Below, one piece after another: positions 51,863-60,097 of a stretch of 64,000 nt of DNA. The DNA lies in assembly GCA_029266425.1 (NCBI GenBank), contig JAQSWY010000001.1:299344-363343 (forward strand). The letters are read 5' to 3'. A program made the translations under genes and the position numbers. This DNA comes from Xanthobacteraceae bacterium. GTDB taxonomy: Bacteria > Pseudomonadota > Alphaproteobacteria > Rhizobiales > Xanthobacteraceae. Position 1 is the first letter of the stretch. The number at the start of each line of letters is the position of its first letter. The notes below the pieces were generated by a model. The model worked only from the letters and a program-made list of their open reading frames with translations, did not search any database and was not told where the DNA came from.

Positions 51863-52459
51863 TCAGTCGACCACCTCATTGAGGCCGAGAAGACGGGTGC
51901 CGCGGCCGTCGATCGAGAGCCGCGTGATCGAGGCCGGGCCGATCTCGACCCGCCACCAATCGTCGATGCGCATGCCGAGATAGTGGAGGACCGCGGACCT
52001 GATCACGTCGCCATGGCTGACCAGGGCGAGCGTCTCGTCGGGGCCCTCGGCTGCGAGCCGTTCGATCGCGAGGACCGCCCGGCGCTGCACCTCGCTATAG
52101 GTCTCGCCGCCGGGAGTGCGCGCGAGGCTGCGCCGCATATTCCAGATGCGCCACTCCGGATCCTGATTGAGATCGTCGAAGTCCCGGCCGGACCAGATGC
52201 CGAATTCTACCTCGGCGATCTCGTCGAGCACGCCGGCGATCGGCAGGCCTGTGGCCACGGCAATGGCCTCCGCCGTCTGCCGGGTGCGTTCGAGCGGACT
52301 GCAATAGAGCGCCGAGATGGTCTCGCGCCTGAGCCGCGCGCCGAGCCGCTCCGCTTGCGCGAGGCCGGCTTCGCCGAGCCGGACGCCCGGCGTTCGCCCT
52401 GCGAGATACGCGCCCACGCGGTCGTGCGCGGCGTGGCGGATCAAAAGGAAGGTCGTCAC
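51863..52459 (-). CDS. Histidine phosphatase family protein
   Basis: A 198-residue phosphoglycerate mutase-like phosphatase. The catalytic motif is LIRHAAHD (the usual RHG with Ala in place of Gly), then [12 protein letters not shown] (Arg), and [19 protein letters not shown] with the second His. It starts four bases inside the inositol synthase stop. It could dephosphorylate inositol phosphate or an intermediate; the operon makes this attractive but unproven. Confidence 0.88.
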   Translation of the reverse strand: MTTFLLIRHAAHDRVGAYLAGRTPGVRLGEAGLAQAERLGARLRRETISALYCSPLERTRQTAEAIAVATGLPIAGVLDEIAEVEFGIWSGRDFDDLNQDPEWRIWNMRRSLARTPGGETYSEVQRRAVLAIERLAAEGPDETLALVSHGDVIRSAVLHYLGMRIDDWWRVEIGPASITRLSIDGRGTRLLGLNEVVD

Positions 52460-53559
52460 GCGCCGGCACCATTCTTCTTGTCATCGGAGCCGGCGATGAA
52501 GCGGCGGGTCAGTTCGCGCGCTTCCTCGTCGGTGAATTGCTGCGGCGGCGACTTCATGAAGTAGCTCGACGGGCCGATCAGCGCGCCCGACTGGCCACGA
52601 TCGAGCGCGAGCTTGGCGCAACGCACCGCATCGATGACGATGCCGGCTGAATTCGGCGAGTCCCAGACTTCGAGCTTGACCTCGGCATTGAGCGGGACCC
52701 CGCCGAAGGTGGTGCCTTCGAGCCGGATGTAGGCCCATTTGCGGTCTTCGAGCCAGGGCACGAAATCGCTGGGGCCGATATGGATGTCGTTCGCCGCGAG
52801 CGGCACGTCGAGCTGGCTGGTGACCGCCTGGGTCTTCGATATCTTCTTGGAGGTCAGGCGCTCGCGCTCCAGCATGTTCTGGAAATCCGAATTGCCGCCG
52901 AAATTGAGCTGGTAGGTGTGGTCGAGCCGCACCCCGCGCTCGCGGAACAGGTTCGCCAGCACGCGGTGGATGATGGTGGCGCCGACCTGGCTCTTGATGT
53001 CGTCGCCGATGATCGGCAGGCCGCGCTCCGCGAAACGTGCCGCCCACTCCGGCCGCGAGGCGATGAATACCGGTAGGCAGTTGACGACGCCGCAGCCGGC
53101 CTCCAGCGCCCGCTCCATGTACCATTCGTTCGCCAGCTGCGAGCCGACCGGGAGATAGGAGACCAGTATGTCGGTGCCGGTGTCGCCGAGGATGCGCGCC
53201 ACGTCGGCGGGCGCGCAGCGCGCTTCCGGCACCGCGTCGGCGACGTATTTCCCGATCCCGTCGAGCGTCATGCCACGCTCGACCCTCACCCCGAGGCGGG
53301 GCACATCGGCGAATTTGCGCGTGTTGTTGGGCGCGGCGAACAGGGCGTCGGAGACATCCTTTCCCACCTTGCCTTCGGCGACGTCGAAGGCTGCGGAAAT
53401 CTCTATGTCGGAGACGTGATAACCGCCCAGCGACGGGTGCATCAGCCCGGCTATCGGCTCATTGCCGCCCGCATCGCGATAATAGGTGAGGCCCTGGACG
53501 AAGGACGAAGCACAATTGCCGACGCCGACGATACCGACGCGGAGCTTGTTTGCGGCCAC
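52456..53559 (-). CDS. ino1: Myo-inositol-1-phosphate synthase
   Basis: A 367-residue protein: [16 protein letters not shown] is the NAD-binding start, followed by the inositol synthase blocks [43 protein letters not shown] and [11 protein letters not shown]. It converts glucose-6-phosphate to inositol-3-phosphate (D-numbering), the first step of inositol synthesis. It is the first gene of the reverse operon and has an EcfG-type promoter upstream. Confidence 0.95.
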   Translation of the reverse strand: MAANKLRVGIVGVGNCASSFVQGLTYYRDAGGNEPIAGLMHPSLGGYHVSDIEISAAFDVAEGKVGKDVSDALFAAPNNTRKFADVPRLGVRVERGMTLDGIGKYVADAVPEARCAPADVARILGDTGTDILVSYLPVGSQLANEWYMERALEAGCGVVNCLPVFIASRPEWAARFAERGLPIIGDDIKSQVGATIIHRVLANLFRERGVRLDHTYQLNFGGNSDFQNMLERERLTSKKISKTQAVTSQLDVPLAANDIHIGPSDFVPWLEDRKWAYIRLEGTTFGGVPLNAEVKLEVWDSPNSAGIVIDAVRCAKLALDRGQSGALIGPSSYFMKSPPQQFTDEEARELTRRFIAGSDDKKNGAGA

Positions 53560-53593
53560 AATCTACCTCCGCGCTGGTGGGAAGCTGTGGCGC

Positions 53594-53619
53594 AACGTCT
53601 TCCGGGGTAGCTTTGTTCC
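53594..53619 (-). promoter_or_regulatory. EcfG-type promoter of the inositol operon
   Basis: Reverse strand: GGAAC (53619-53615), N17, CGTT (53597-53594), a perfect match, 35 bases before the ino1 start at 53559. It would drive ino1, the phosphatase, methyltransferase and glycoside hydrolase together. Confidence 0.72.
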
Positions 53620-53678
53620 TCATAAGCCCACCGGAGCCGGTCTTTACTCTGAACTATACTGGGTAAGGCGGGGTGCCG

Positions 53679-54965
53679 TCACATGAACCACGTGGCGACA
53701 AGGCCCGCGCTCGCGAGGAAGACGGCGGCCGTCGTCGTGCCGCCGAGCACATTGGTGAAGCGGCTATTGGTCCGCTCGCCCATGATGCGGCGATCATTGG
53801 TCATGATCATGATGAGGAGGAGCAAAGGAGGGGTGGAGAAGCCCTGCACGATGCCGGACCAGACCAGCGCCTTCATCGGATTGAAGCCGAGGAAATTGAG
53901 CAGCACCGCGAGCGCGGTGAAGGCGCCGATCGCGATGTAGAACCGCTTCGCCTCGCCCGGCCTTGCGTCCAGGCTGTGGCGCCAGCCTAGCGCCTGGGCG
54001 AGGTCGTAGGCGGCGCCCGTCGTCATCACCGGCACGGCAAGGAAGCCGACGCCGATGATGCCGGCGGCGAACAATATGCCGGCGGCGTCTCCGGCGATTG
54101 GGCGCAACGCCTCTGCAGCCTGCGCCGCCGTCTCGATCTCGGTCCTGCCTTCCTTGTAGAGCGTCGAGGCGGTCGACAGGATGATGAAGTACATGACGAG
54201 GTTGGAGAAGGTCATGCCGATGATGATGTCGCGCCGGGTGCGCCGCAGCTCGCCGTCGGTGGCGCCTTTGCGCTCGGCGAGCTTGGTACGGCCCTGCGCG
54301 ATTTCCTCCTCGACCTCCTCGTTCGATTGCCAGGTATAGAGATAGGCCGAGAGCGTGGTGCCGATGATGGCGACAAGGATCGACAGGAACTCGCGGCTGA
54401 ACTCGATCCTCGGCATCAGCGTGCCGCGCAGCACCGCCGCGCCGTCCGGGTTCGCCAGCAGCGCCGAGCCGACATACGCGAGCAAAGCGAGCGCCAGCCA
54501 GCGGAACAGGTTGCGGATCAGCTCATAGGAGCCGGCGAGCTGAAGCGTGAAGATGGCGACGCCCACCGCGACGACGATCAGCGGTACGGGCAGCGGCAGG
54601 AAGAGATTGATCGCCGCCGCCATGCCGCCGAGATCCGCCGCCGCCTCGATGATGTTGCCGGCCAGTACGCCGACCAGCAGCGCCCAGAGCAGCCAGCGCG
54701 GATAATAGTCGCGGATGACATGGAACAGCCCGCGGCCCGAGACCTGCCCGAGCTTCGAGGAGAGGTAGACCACCGCATACATCATCGGCAGCGTTACCGG
54801 CGCGGTCCATAATATGTCCGGCCCGAAGCGCGCACCGGCGCTGGCATAGGTGCCGATGGCGGAGGGATCGTCGTCCGCGGCGCCGGTGATAAGGCCGAGA
54901 CCGAGCGCCCGACCGATGCCTTTGCGCCCGGATGAGGCGCGCTTGTCGTCTTCGGGATCGCTCAT
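53679..54965 (-). CDS. Nramp-like divalent metal transporter
   Basis: A 428-residue protein with about 11 transmembrane helices. The metal-site motif in helix 1 is DDDPSAIGTY, where classical Nramp has DPGN; helix 6 has GFLAVPVMTTGAAY where canonical has MPH. Both changes place it in the divergent bacterial Nramp-related group, so metal specificity (Mn, Fe, Mg or Al-like) is uncertain. ATG 54965 is chosen; an EcfG-type site lies 70-100 bases upstream. Confidence 0.87.
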   Translation of the reverse strand: MSDPEDDKRASSGRKGIGRALGLGLITGAADDDPSAIGTYASAGARFGPDILWTAPVTLPMMYAVVYLSSKLGQVSGRGLFHVIRDYYPRWLLWALLVGVLAGNIIEAAADLGGMAAAINLFLPLPVPLIVVAVGVAIFTLQLAGSYELIRNLFRWLALALLAYVGSALLANPDGAAVLRGTLMPRIEFSREFLSILVAIIGTTLSAYLYTWQSNEEVEEEIAQGRTKLAERKGATDGELRRTRRDIIIGMTFSNLVMYFIILSTASTLYKEGRTEIETAAQAAEALRPIAGDAAGILFAAGIIGVGFLAVPVMTTGAAYDLAQALGWRHSLDARPGEAKRFYIAIGAFTALAVLLNFLGFNPMKALVWSGIVQGFSTPPLLLLIMIMTNDRRIMGERTNSRFTNVLGGTTTAAVFLASAGLVATWFM

Positions 54966-55036
54966 TGCGGAGCCCGGCGGCCGGTCGATCCAGGCATGAG
55001 AGGTAACCGCATTTCGCCTCCGGTGCTGATGGCAGC

Positions 55037-55061
55037 AACGGGGCGGAACGGCACTGGTTCC
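55037..55061 (-). promoter_or_regulatory. EcfG-type promoter for the Nramp-like gene
   Basis: Reverse strand: GGAAC (55061-55057), N16, CGTT (55040-55037): a perfect match. It is back to back with the forward site at 55098-55122. Confidence 0.7.
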
Positions 55062-55097
55062 GGCCTGCGATCGCAGCAATGGCGATCTTGCGAGACG

Positions 55098-55122
55098 CGG
55101 AACGATCGATGCGCCCGTCTGT
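55098..55122 (+). promoter_or_regulatory. Near-consensus EcfG-type promoter for the TPP enzyme
   Basis: GGAAC (55098-55102), N16, TGTT (55119-55122). It lies inside the longest possible reading frame (from 55079), so the true start should be downstream, at 55166, about 44 bases from the -10. Confidence 0.58.
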
Positions 55123-55165
55123 TGTCCCGGGTGAAACCGAAATCCAATGTCAGGCGGAACTGCCC

Positions 55166-56919
55166 ATGCCCAACGCAGCGGACATACTCGTCGACACGCT
55201 GAGCGAATGGGATGTCGATGTGGTGTTCGGTCTTCCCGGCGACGGCATAAACGGCATCATGGAGGCCCTGCGCACGCGGCAGGACAAGATCCGCTTTGTG
55301 CAGGTGCGGCACGAGGAATCCGCAGCCTTCATGGCGTGCGCCTATGCCAAATGGACCGGCAGGCTCGGCGTCTGCATCGCCACCTCCGGACCGGGCGGCG
55401 CGCACCTGCTCGCCGGCCTCTACGACGCCAAGCTCGACCAGGCCCCGGTGCTTGCCGTGACAGGCATGCAATACCACGACCTGATCGAGACCTTCACGCA
55501 GCAGGATGTCGACCTGACGCGGGTGTTCAACGACGTGGCGGTGTTCAATGCGCAGGTGAACGATGCCGCGCACATGGAGAGCCTCGCCGGCCTCGCCTGC
55601 CGCTCGGCACTCTCGAAGCGCGGGGTGGCGCACCTGTCGATCGCCAATGACGTGCAGGAGCAGAATCTCGATCAGGCGAAGCGGTCCAAGCGCAATCGGC
55701 CGGGCCACACGCCGAACCGCTGGTTCGAGGGCCGCCGGGTGCCGGATCCGCGCGAGATCGACAAGGCGCTCGAGATCCTCGACGGCGCGAAGCAGGTGGT
55801 GATCCTTGCCGGCCGCGGCGCCTTGCAGGCCCGCGACGAGCTGGAGCGCACGGCCGATCTCCTGGCGGCGCCCGTGGCCAGGCGCTGCTCGGCAAGGCGG
55901 CGCTGCCGGATGAACATCCGCACAGCATCGGCGGCATCGGCATGCTCGGCACGCTGCCCGCACAGGAGGCGATGGAGCAGTGCGACGCGCTGCTGATCGT
56001 CGGTTCCACCTTCCCCTATATCGAATACTACCCGAAGCCGGGGCAGGCGCGCGGCGTGCAGATCGATCGTGACGGCCAGCGCATCGGCCTGCGCTATCCG
56101 GTCGAAGCTGGCCTCGTCGGCGATGCTGGCGAGACGCTGCGCCTCATCAATGAGCGCCTGAGCCGCAAGGAAGACCGCAGCTTCCTGCAACAGGCGCAGG
56201 TCGGGATGGCGCGCTGGCGCGAGATGATGGCGGCGTCCGAGACCAAGTCCGGCGGCTCCCTGAAGCCGCAATATGTCACGCGCGCCTTCGGGACGCGCCT
56301 GCCGGCAGACGCCGTGCTCGCCACCGATTCAGGCCAGAACACCGAGATGGCGGCGCGCCATGTCGATCTCGCCGACGGGCAGGCCTTCGGCGTCTCCGGC
56401 GCGCTTGCCTCGATGGCGTGCGGGCTCACTTACGCTGTCGCCGCCGGCATCGCCTTTCCGGGCCGCTCGGTATTCGCCATCGTCGGCGACGGCGGCTTCG
56501 CCATGCAACTCGGCGAATTCTCCACGGCGGTGCGCTACGGCATCCCGCTGAAGCTCCTGGTGCTGAAGAACAACATGCTGAACCAGATCGCCTGGGAGCA
56601 GATAATGTTCCTCGGCAATCCGCAATTCGGCTGCGAGCTGCAACCGATCGATTTCGCCAAGGCGGCGGAGGCAATGGGCAGGCGCGGCTTCAGCATCAAT
56701 CATCCGGACCAGGTCGACGAGGTGCTCTTCGCCGAGCCTGGACCTGTGGTGATCGAGGCGTTGGTCGACGCCTATGAGCCGATGATGCCGCCGAAACTGC
56801 CTCCGGACTATGCGGAGAACTTCCGCAAGGCGCTGCCGGAAACGCCCGGGCACGAGCGCATCGAAGCCAATCTTGCGGAAGAGCCATTGAAGACCATGGT
56901 CGCCGCCGGGCAGCAGTAA
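55166..56919 (+). pseudogene. Pyruvate-oxidase-like TPP enzyme with a one-base frameshift
   Basis: Two frames together make a thiamine-diphosphate enzyme of about 584 residues. The first (55166 to about 55880) has the PYR domain: VFGLPGDGINGIME with the Glu in VRHEESAAFMA. The frame changes at about 55880 because one A appears lost (GCCAGGCG for GCC-AAG-GCG). The second has ALLGKAALPDEHPHS, then the PP domain with VGDGGFAMQLGEFSTA and KNNMLNQIAWEQ. In family terms it resembles PoxB or acetolactate synthase-like pyruvate oxidases. It is functional only if the indel is an error. The downstream stress genes are intact. Confidence 0.85.
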
Positions 56920-56955
56920 CCGGCGCGGGGCAGTGGAGCGCGAAAGGAGATTGCC

Positions 56956-57138
56956 ATGAGTGCGAAGCTTCCGCCGGTGCCGCCGGACAATCGCTCCCAC
57001 AAGGGCGTCGGCGACAAGGCGCATCCGACCGCGGGCGAAGCGGCGGCGAAGGGCAAGGTGGAGAAGCCCGGCCAGCAGGGCCAGCAGGGCAACATCAAGC
57101 AGAACACCACCCATCAGGGCTATCAGCAGGACCGCTGA
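56956..57138 (+). CDS. Small hydrophilic Gln/Lys/Gly-rich protein
   Basis: A 60-residue, disordered protein with AAAGGAG before its ATG (VPPDNRSHKGVGDKAHPTAG, then QQGQQGNIKQNTTHQG). Composition resembles stress-protection hydrophilins. It follows the TPP enzyme by 36 bases and opens a run of three similar small genes. Confidence 0.7.
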   Translation: MSAKLPPVPPDNRSHKGVGDKAHPTAGEAAAKGKVEKPGQQGQQGNIKQNTTHQGYQQDR

Positions 57139-57150
57139 GGGAGATTGCGC

Positions 57151-57357
57151 ATGTCCACCTCGACCAAGACCCCGGCGAGCATCCGCCAGGGCGGGCCCGG
57201 CGCGTCGCACGAGAACGCCAAGGCGCCGCGCGAGATCAAGAAGCCTCCAGCCGATAACGAGCGCGGCCACCGCAGCAAGGTGTCGGGCGGCGGCGAAGCG
57301 GATTCCCACCACACCCACGATGACGAGAAGAAGGGCGGCGGCACCCGCCCGGCTTGA
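57151..57357 (+). CDS. Small hydrophilic Lys/His-rich protein
   Basis: A 68-residue, disordered protein (ATG 57151, GGGAGA upstream) with many Lys, His and Gly, ending SHHTHDDEKKGGGTRPA. The His-rich end could bind metal. Part of the small-gene run; no family recognised. Confidence 0.65.
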   Translation: MSTSTKTPASIRQGGPGASHENAKAPREIKKPPADNERGHRSKVSGGGEADSHHTHDDEKKGGGTRPA

Positions 57358-57370
57358 GGAGGAGATCGTC

Positions 57371-57589
57371 ATGGCGAATGCCAGCAGGAAGCATTTCGGA
57401 TCTGGCGCCCAGGGCAAGGGCGCAGGGGCCGGGGCGCGAACGGACGTGCCCAAGGATAAGCTCACCGAAAACATGGTGCTGTGCAATCGCGACAAGAAGC
57501 GCCACAGCGAGGAACGCGGGCTCGACAGCGGCGAGATCAGGAACGAGCAGTTCCAGGATCATGCCGGCAATCGCCTGAGCCGTGACTGA
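57371..57589 (+). CDS. Small hydrophilic protein
   Basis: A 72-residue protein (ATG 57371, GAGGAGA upstream) of the type found in Rhizobiales stress clusters: KHFGSGAQGKGAGAGARTD, then PKDKLTENMVLCNRDKKRHS. The central block is more structured than its neighbours. Function unknown. Confidence 0.68.
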   Translation: MANASRKHFGSGAQGKGAGAGARTDVPKDKLTENMVLCNRDKKRHSEERGLDSGEIRNEQFQDHAGNRLSRD

Positions 57590-57681
57590 ACCTGCGAGAA
57601 GGTAGGCGGCATCGGACGGAACGCTTCGGCGCCGGACGTATTGGATATGCGAGGCGCGATCCGGCGCCAGAGGAGAAGACG

Positions 57682-57963
57682 ATGTCGAACATCAACAACA
57701 ACGATGCGCGCCCGTCGGCGGCGGACAATCTCGGCGGCGCCGAGCCGGGTGCGTCCGGCACCATGGATGCGCTGCGCGCCAAGGCGGCGGCCGGGGCAGA
57801 GACCGTGCAGTCGACGATCGACGACGTGCAGGAGCGAGCCGGCCAGATCTATACGCGCGGCAACGTCGCCGTGACGCGCGCGGTCGATCCGATCCCGTCG
57901 CTGGTACTGGTTGCGGCCGCAAGCTTCCTTGCCGGCTATGTATGCGCGTCGATGCGCAATTAG
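57682..57963 (+). CDS. ElaB/YqjD-like (DUF883-type) membrane-anchored stress protein
   Basis: A 93-residue protein with AGGAGA before ATG 57682. A charged amphipathic helix (MDALRAKAAAGAETVQST, then DDVQERAGQIY) is followed by a C-terminal membrane segment (IPSLVLVAAASFLAGYVCAS), the layout of the ElaB/YqjD family that binds ribosomes at the membrane in stationary phase. Confidence 0.72.
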   Translation: MSNINNNDARPSAADNLGGAEPGASGTMDALRAKAAAGAETVQSTIDDVQERAGQIYTRGNVAVTRAVDPIPSLVLVAAASFLAGYVCASMRN

Positions 57964-57997
57964 CCGTTGATCTCGTCACGTTGCGCGGAGGGCCAGC

Positions 57998-58225
57998 ATG
58001 ACAGACCGCGTGATGTTGCAGGACCACCTGGAGATGACCGAGCGCCATGTTGCATTGGGCGAGCGGCACGTCTCGCAGCAGCGCGCTCGGCTTGAGGCTC
58101 TCCGCCGCAACGGGGAGCCGATCGACGCCGCGCGCACATTGCTGCAACGCTTCGAGGAACTGCATGCGCTTCATGTCGAGGATCGCGATCGGCTGGTCCG
58201 GACGCTGTCCGAACCGGAACCGTAG
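57998..58225 (+). CDS. Small coiled-coil protein
   Basis: A 75-residue helical protein (MLQDHLEMTERHVALGERHV, then QQRARLEALRRNG) with many His and Arg. It ends just before the convergent broken gene. No family recognised. Confidence 0.62.
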   Translation: MTDRVMLQDHLEMTERHVALGERHVSQQRARLEALRRNGEPIDAARTLLQRFEELHALHVEDRDRLVRTLSEPEP

Positions 58226-58264
58226 CTCGGCGGGCCGTCTGGACTTGCCAGATCCCGGGTGCCG

Positions 58265-59041
58265 CTATCCTACTCGGCGGCTGCCGCGGCCCGGAAGGCG
58301 GGCAGGGCACGCAAGGTAAAGTCGATGAGTTCGGTACGTTCGCGCAGCCCGCGCCCATAGCCCTCTATCATGGCCGTGGCGAGCTTCCGCCGGATATCGC
58401 CGCGATCGCGAGCCCTCGGCACCAGAACGGCGACCGCGCATGCCGATCGAGACATTCATCGAGAAACATGATGGTCTCTGGATCGAAGCTGTCATGCGCG
58501 AGGGCCATTGGCACCGCCTGCTTTCGTTGTGATCATGGCGCGCCGATATCTGCCCCGGGGGAAGCGCTCGATCAAGCTGTGCGCCTGCTCTGGTCGGGCA
58601 GGCTGATCGGACTTGCCTCCGCAGCTGCCAGGCCGCCTGGAGCTTGGCGGGCAGAGCCTGCTGAACCTTCGCGATCTGGCCGTGCGGCACATGTGCCGAC
58701 AGCACGGTGAAGACCGCGCGCACGGCATTCTCGGCATCGACTGGCCTAGTGTCCGACAGCCAGGTCGAGACCTCCGAAATGAAAGCCTCGTAATCCCAGT
58801 GTTCCGGCTGCCGCTCCGGCTCGAACTGATCATAATAAACACCGCGCACCAGGAGCGGCAGTTCCGCCCCAAGGTGCGCGGCAAGTTCGACCGGGAGGCG
58901 GTCGCGGAGCTTGTGGAGGACGACGGAGAGCACCTTCCACGCCACCTGGCGGTCCGGGCCGATGCTGGCGGCAATCTCGTCGAGCCATATGTTCGTGGTG
59001 TTGAGCGTCTTGTCGAAGACGTCGAGCCCGGTGGCGCTCAT
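58265..59041 (-). CDS. DUF2267 protein with an over-long C-terminus
   Basis: The first 135 residues are a typical DUF2267 domain: MSATGLDVFDKTLNTTNIWL, LRDRLPVELAAHLGAELPLL and RGVYYDQF, then HVPHGQIAKVQQALPAKLQ. Normally the protein ends soon after. Here the frame runs about 100 residues further through the broken gene at 58270-58508. In the next frame a short end AAAEASPISLPDQSRRTA with stop at about 58572 is found, so a frameshift near 58625 may have removed the proper stop. The domain itself is intact. DUF2267 proteins are stress-associated and of unknown function. Confidence 0.75.
   Translation of the reverse strand: MSATGLDVFDKTLNTTNIWLDEIAASIGPDRQVAWKVLSVVLHKLRDRLPVELAAHLGAELPLLVRGVYYDQFEPERQPEHWDYEAFISEVSTWLSDTRPVDAENAVRAVFTVLSAHVPHGQIAKVQQALPAKLQAAWQLRRQVRSACPTRAGAQLDRALPPGQISARHDHNESRRCQWPSRMTASIQRPSCFSMNVSIGMRGRRSGAEGSRSRRYPAEARHGHDRGLWARAARTYRTHRLYLACPARLPGRGSRRVG
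58270..58508 (-). pseudogene. Frameshifted relative of the prophage gene at 23.1 kb
   Basis: ATG at 58508 opens MALAHDSFDPETIMFLDECL, which matches the start of the 23052-23294 protein (YDPETVVFLQQCLD). Near 58441-58448 the frame changes, and in the next frame ACAVAVLVPRARDRGDIRRK, then ATAMIEGYGRGLRERTELID and FTLRALPAFR continue the family to a TAG at 58270. An indel has broken a homologous gene of about 79 residues. Confidence 0.65.
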
Positions 59042-59092
59042 CGTTGCCTCCTTCGTACGGGTTTCATGGCCGTAGCCGAGCGGGCAATGCGT

Positions 59093-59528
59093 CTATCCGT
59101 TGATCGCCGATATGCCTTGGGCCGGCTCCACGATGCCGGTGAGGGCGATGCCCGCCCCCTCCGGGCTGTCCTTCAGGGCGCCGTCGGCGAGTGCCACGAC
59201 GCCGACCAGGCGCTTGTTGCGATCGACCACCGGCAAACGGCGGAGCTGGAGGTCGCCCATGTTCTGGATGACGTGCCCGACGTCCTCGTCGTCGAAGCAG
59301 TATTTCACGTCCGGTGTCATGGTGTCGCGTACCGTCGCGGTGCCGACTTTTCCTCTGGCCACCGCGCGAACCGCGATATCGCGGTCGGTGATGGTGCCCA
59401 CCAGACGATCACCGTCACCAACTGGCAGAAAGCCTACATCACGGTCCGCCATGATTCGGGCGACGATTTCGACGGAATCGTCGATGAGCGATGCAGACGT
59501 CCCGGCTCATGATTTCGGCTACCCTCAT
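59093..59528 (-). CDS. CBS-domain protein, frameshifted near its start
   Basis: A two-CBS-domain protein of about 145 residues. ATG 59528 opens MRVAEIMSRDVCIA, then the frame is broken near 59485 by one extra base (or two missing). The downstream frame continues DDSVEIVARIMADRDVGFLP, TDRDIAVRAVARGK, RDTMTPDVKYCF and RRLPVVDRNKRLVGVVAL. CBS pairs bind adenine nucleotides and are common in stress operons. A shortened product could start at ATG 59452. Either a mutation or an assembly indel is possible. Confidence 0.72.
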
Positions 59529-59805
59529 TGTGCTTGCCTCATGCTGGAGATGAATCGACTGCCCAGCCCGCTTGTGCCTGCCGGCCCTTGGATTTCCGCC
59601 CGCGAGCGCCGCGGGCTCGTTCGCCGGCACCGGGGCCGCTAGGACGACAGGAGGGGTTCGAAGGCTTGCATGATCCCAATGAGTGCTGTCGGTGAGCGTT
59701 CCAACAAAGAAATGTGATGCAGATTTATTATAGTTTGAGCGCTTACGACTGAATGTGGCCACCTTCTTCAAAGAAGATCCACAATAGAATCTGCCAAGAC
59801 ACGCA
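59529..59805. other. Gap without a clear gene
   Basis: About 280 bases between the CBS gene and the next EcfG-type promoter. It is AT-richer around 59690-59760. Apart from a weak GGAAC-N16-CATT on the reverse strand (59677-59701) I see no coding signature or repeat. Confidence 0.5.
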
Positions 59806-59830
59806 GGAACGTGCTTCGCCCGCCGGCGTT
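59806..59830 (+). promoter_or_regulatory. EcfG-type promoter of the pyruvyl-transferase operon
   Basis: GGAAC (59806-59810), N16, CGTT (59827-59830): perfect match. The gene at 59894 starts 64 bases after the -10 and is followed without gap by the pyruvyl-transferase and FrhB-like genes. Confidence 0.7.
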
Positions 59831-59893
59831 GCCCGTGAGAACCGAGACCGTCCGGATCTCGCGATCGACACACCTCGCGAAATGGAGCGTGAT

Positions 59894-60097
59894 ATGTCCG
59901 GCAGGAAGACCCACGAACAACTGAAGCGTACGCTTGAGCGCAAATCGGACGTGCCGCGGCCCGATGAATTCGATCCGCATGCCGGCGAGGCGGCGAGCCG
60001 GCTGCCGCGCCATCGGGACAAGCGGGAATCCGAATATCCCGTCAGCCGGGGCGGCATGCATCAGGAAAGTCGGCAGCACAACAAGGGCGGCAGCTGA
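59894..60097 (+). CDS. Small hydrophilic stress protein
   Basis: A 67-residue protein; ATG 59894 with GGAG upstream is preferred to ATG 59882. It is charged and disordered (SGRKTHEQLKRTLERKSDVP, later RHRDKRESEYPVS). Its stop overlaps the next ATG (TGATG). A perfect EcfG-type site is upstream. Confidence 0.68.
   Translation: MSGRKTHEQLKRTLERKSDVPRPDEFDPHAGEAASRLPRHRDKRESEYPVSRGGMHQESRQHNKGGS

Noticed and set aside
57617..57645. GGAAC before the DUF883-like gene
   Set aside because: No GTT at the right spacing (CGTA at N14 only).
59677..59701. Reverse GGAAC-N16-CATT as an EcfG-type promoter for the CBS gene
   Set aside because: The -10 has a mismatch in an important base and it is about 150 bases from the start; too weak to list.
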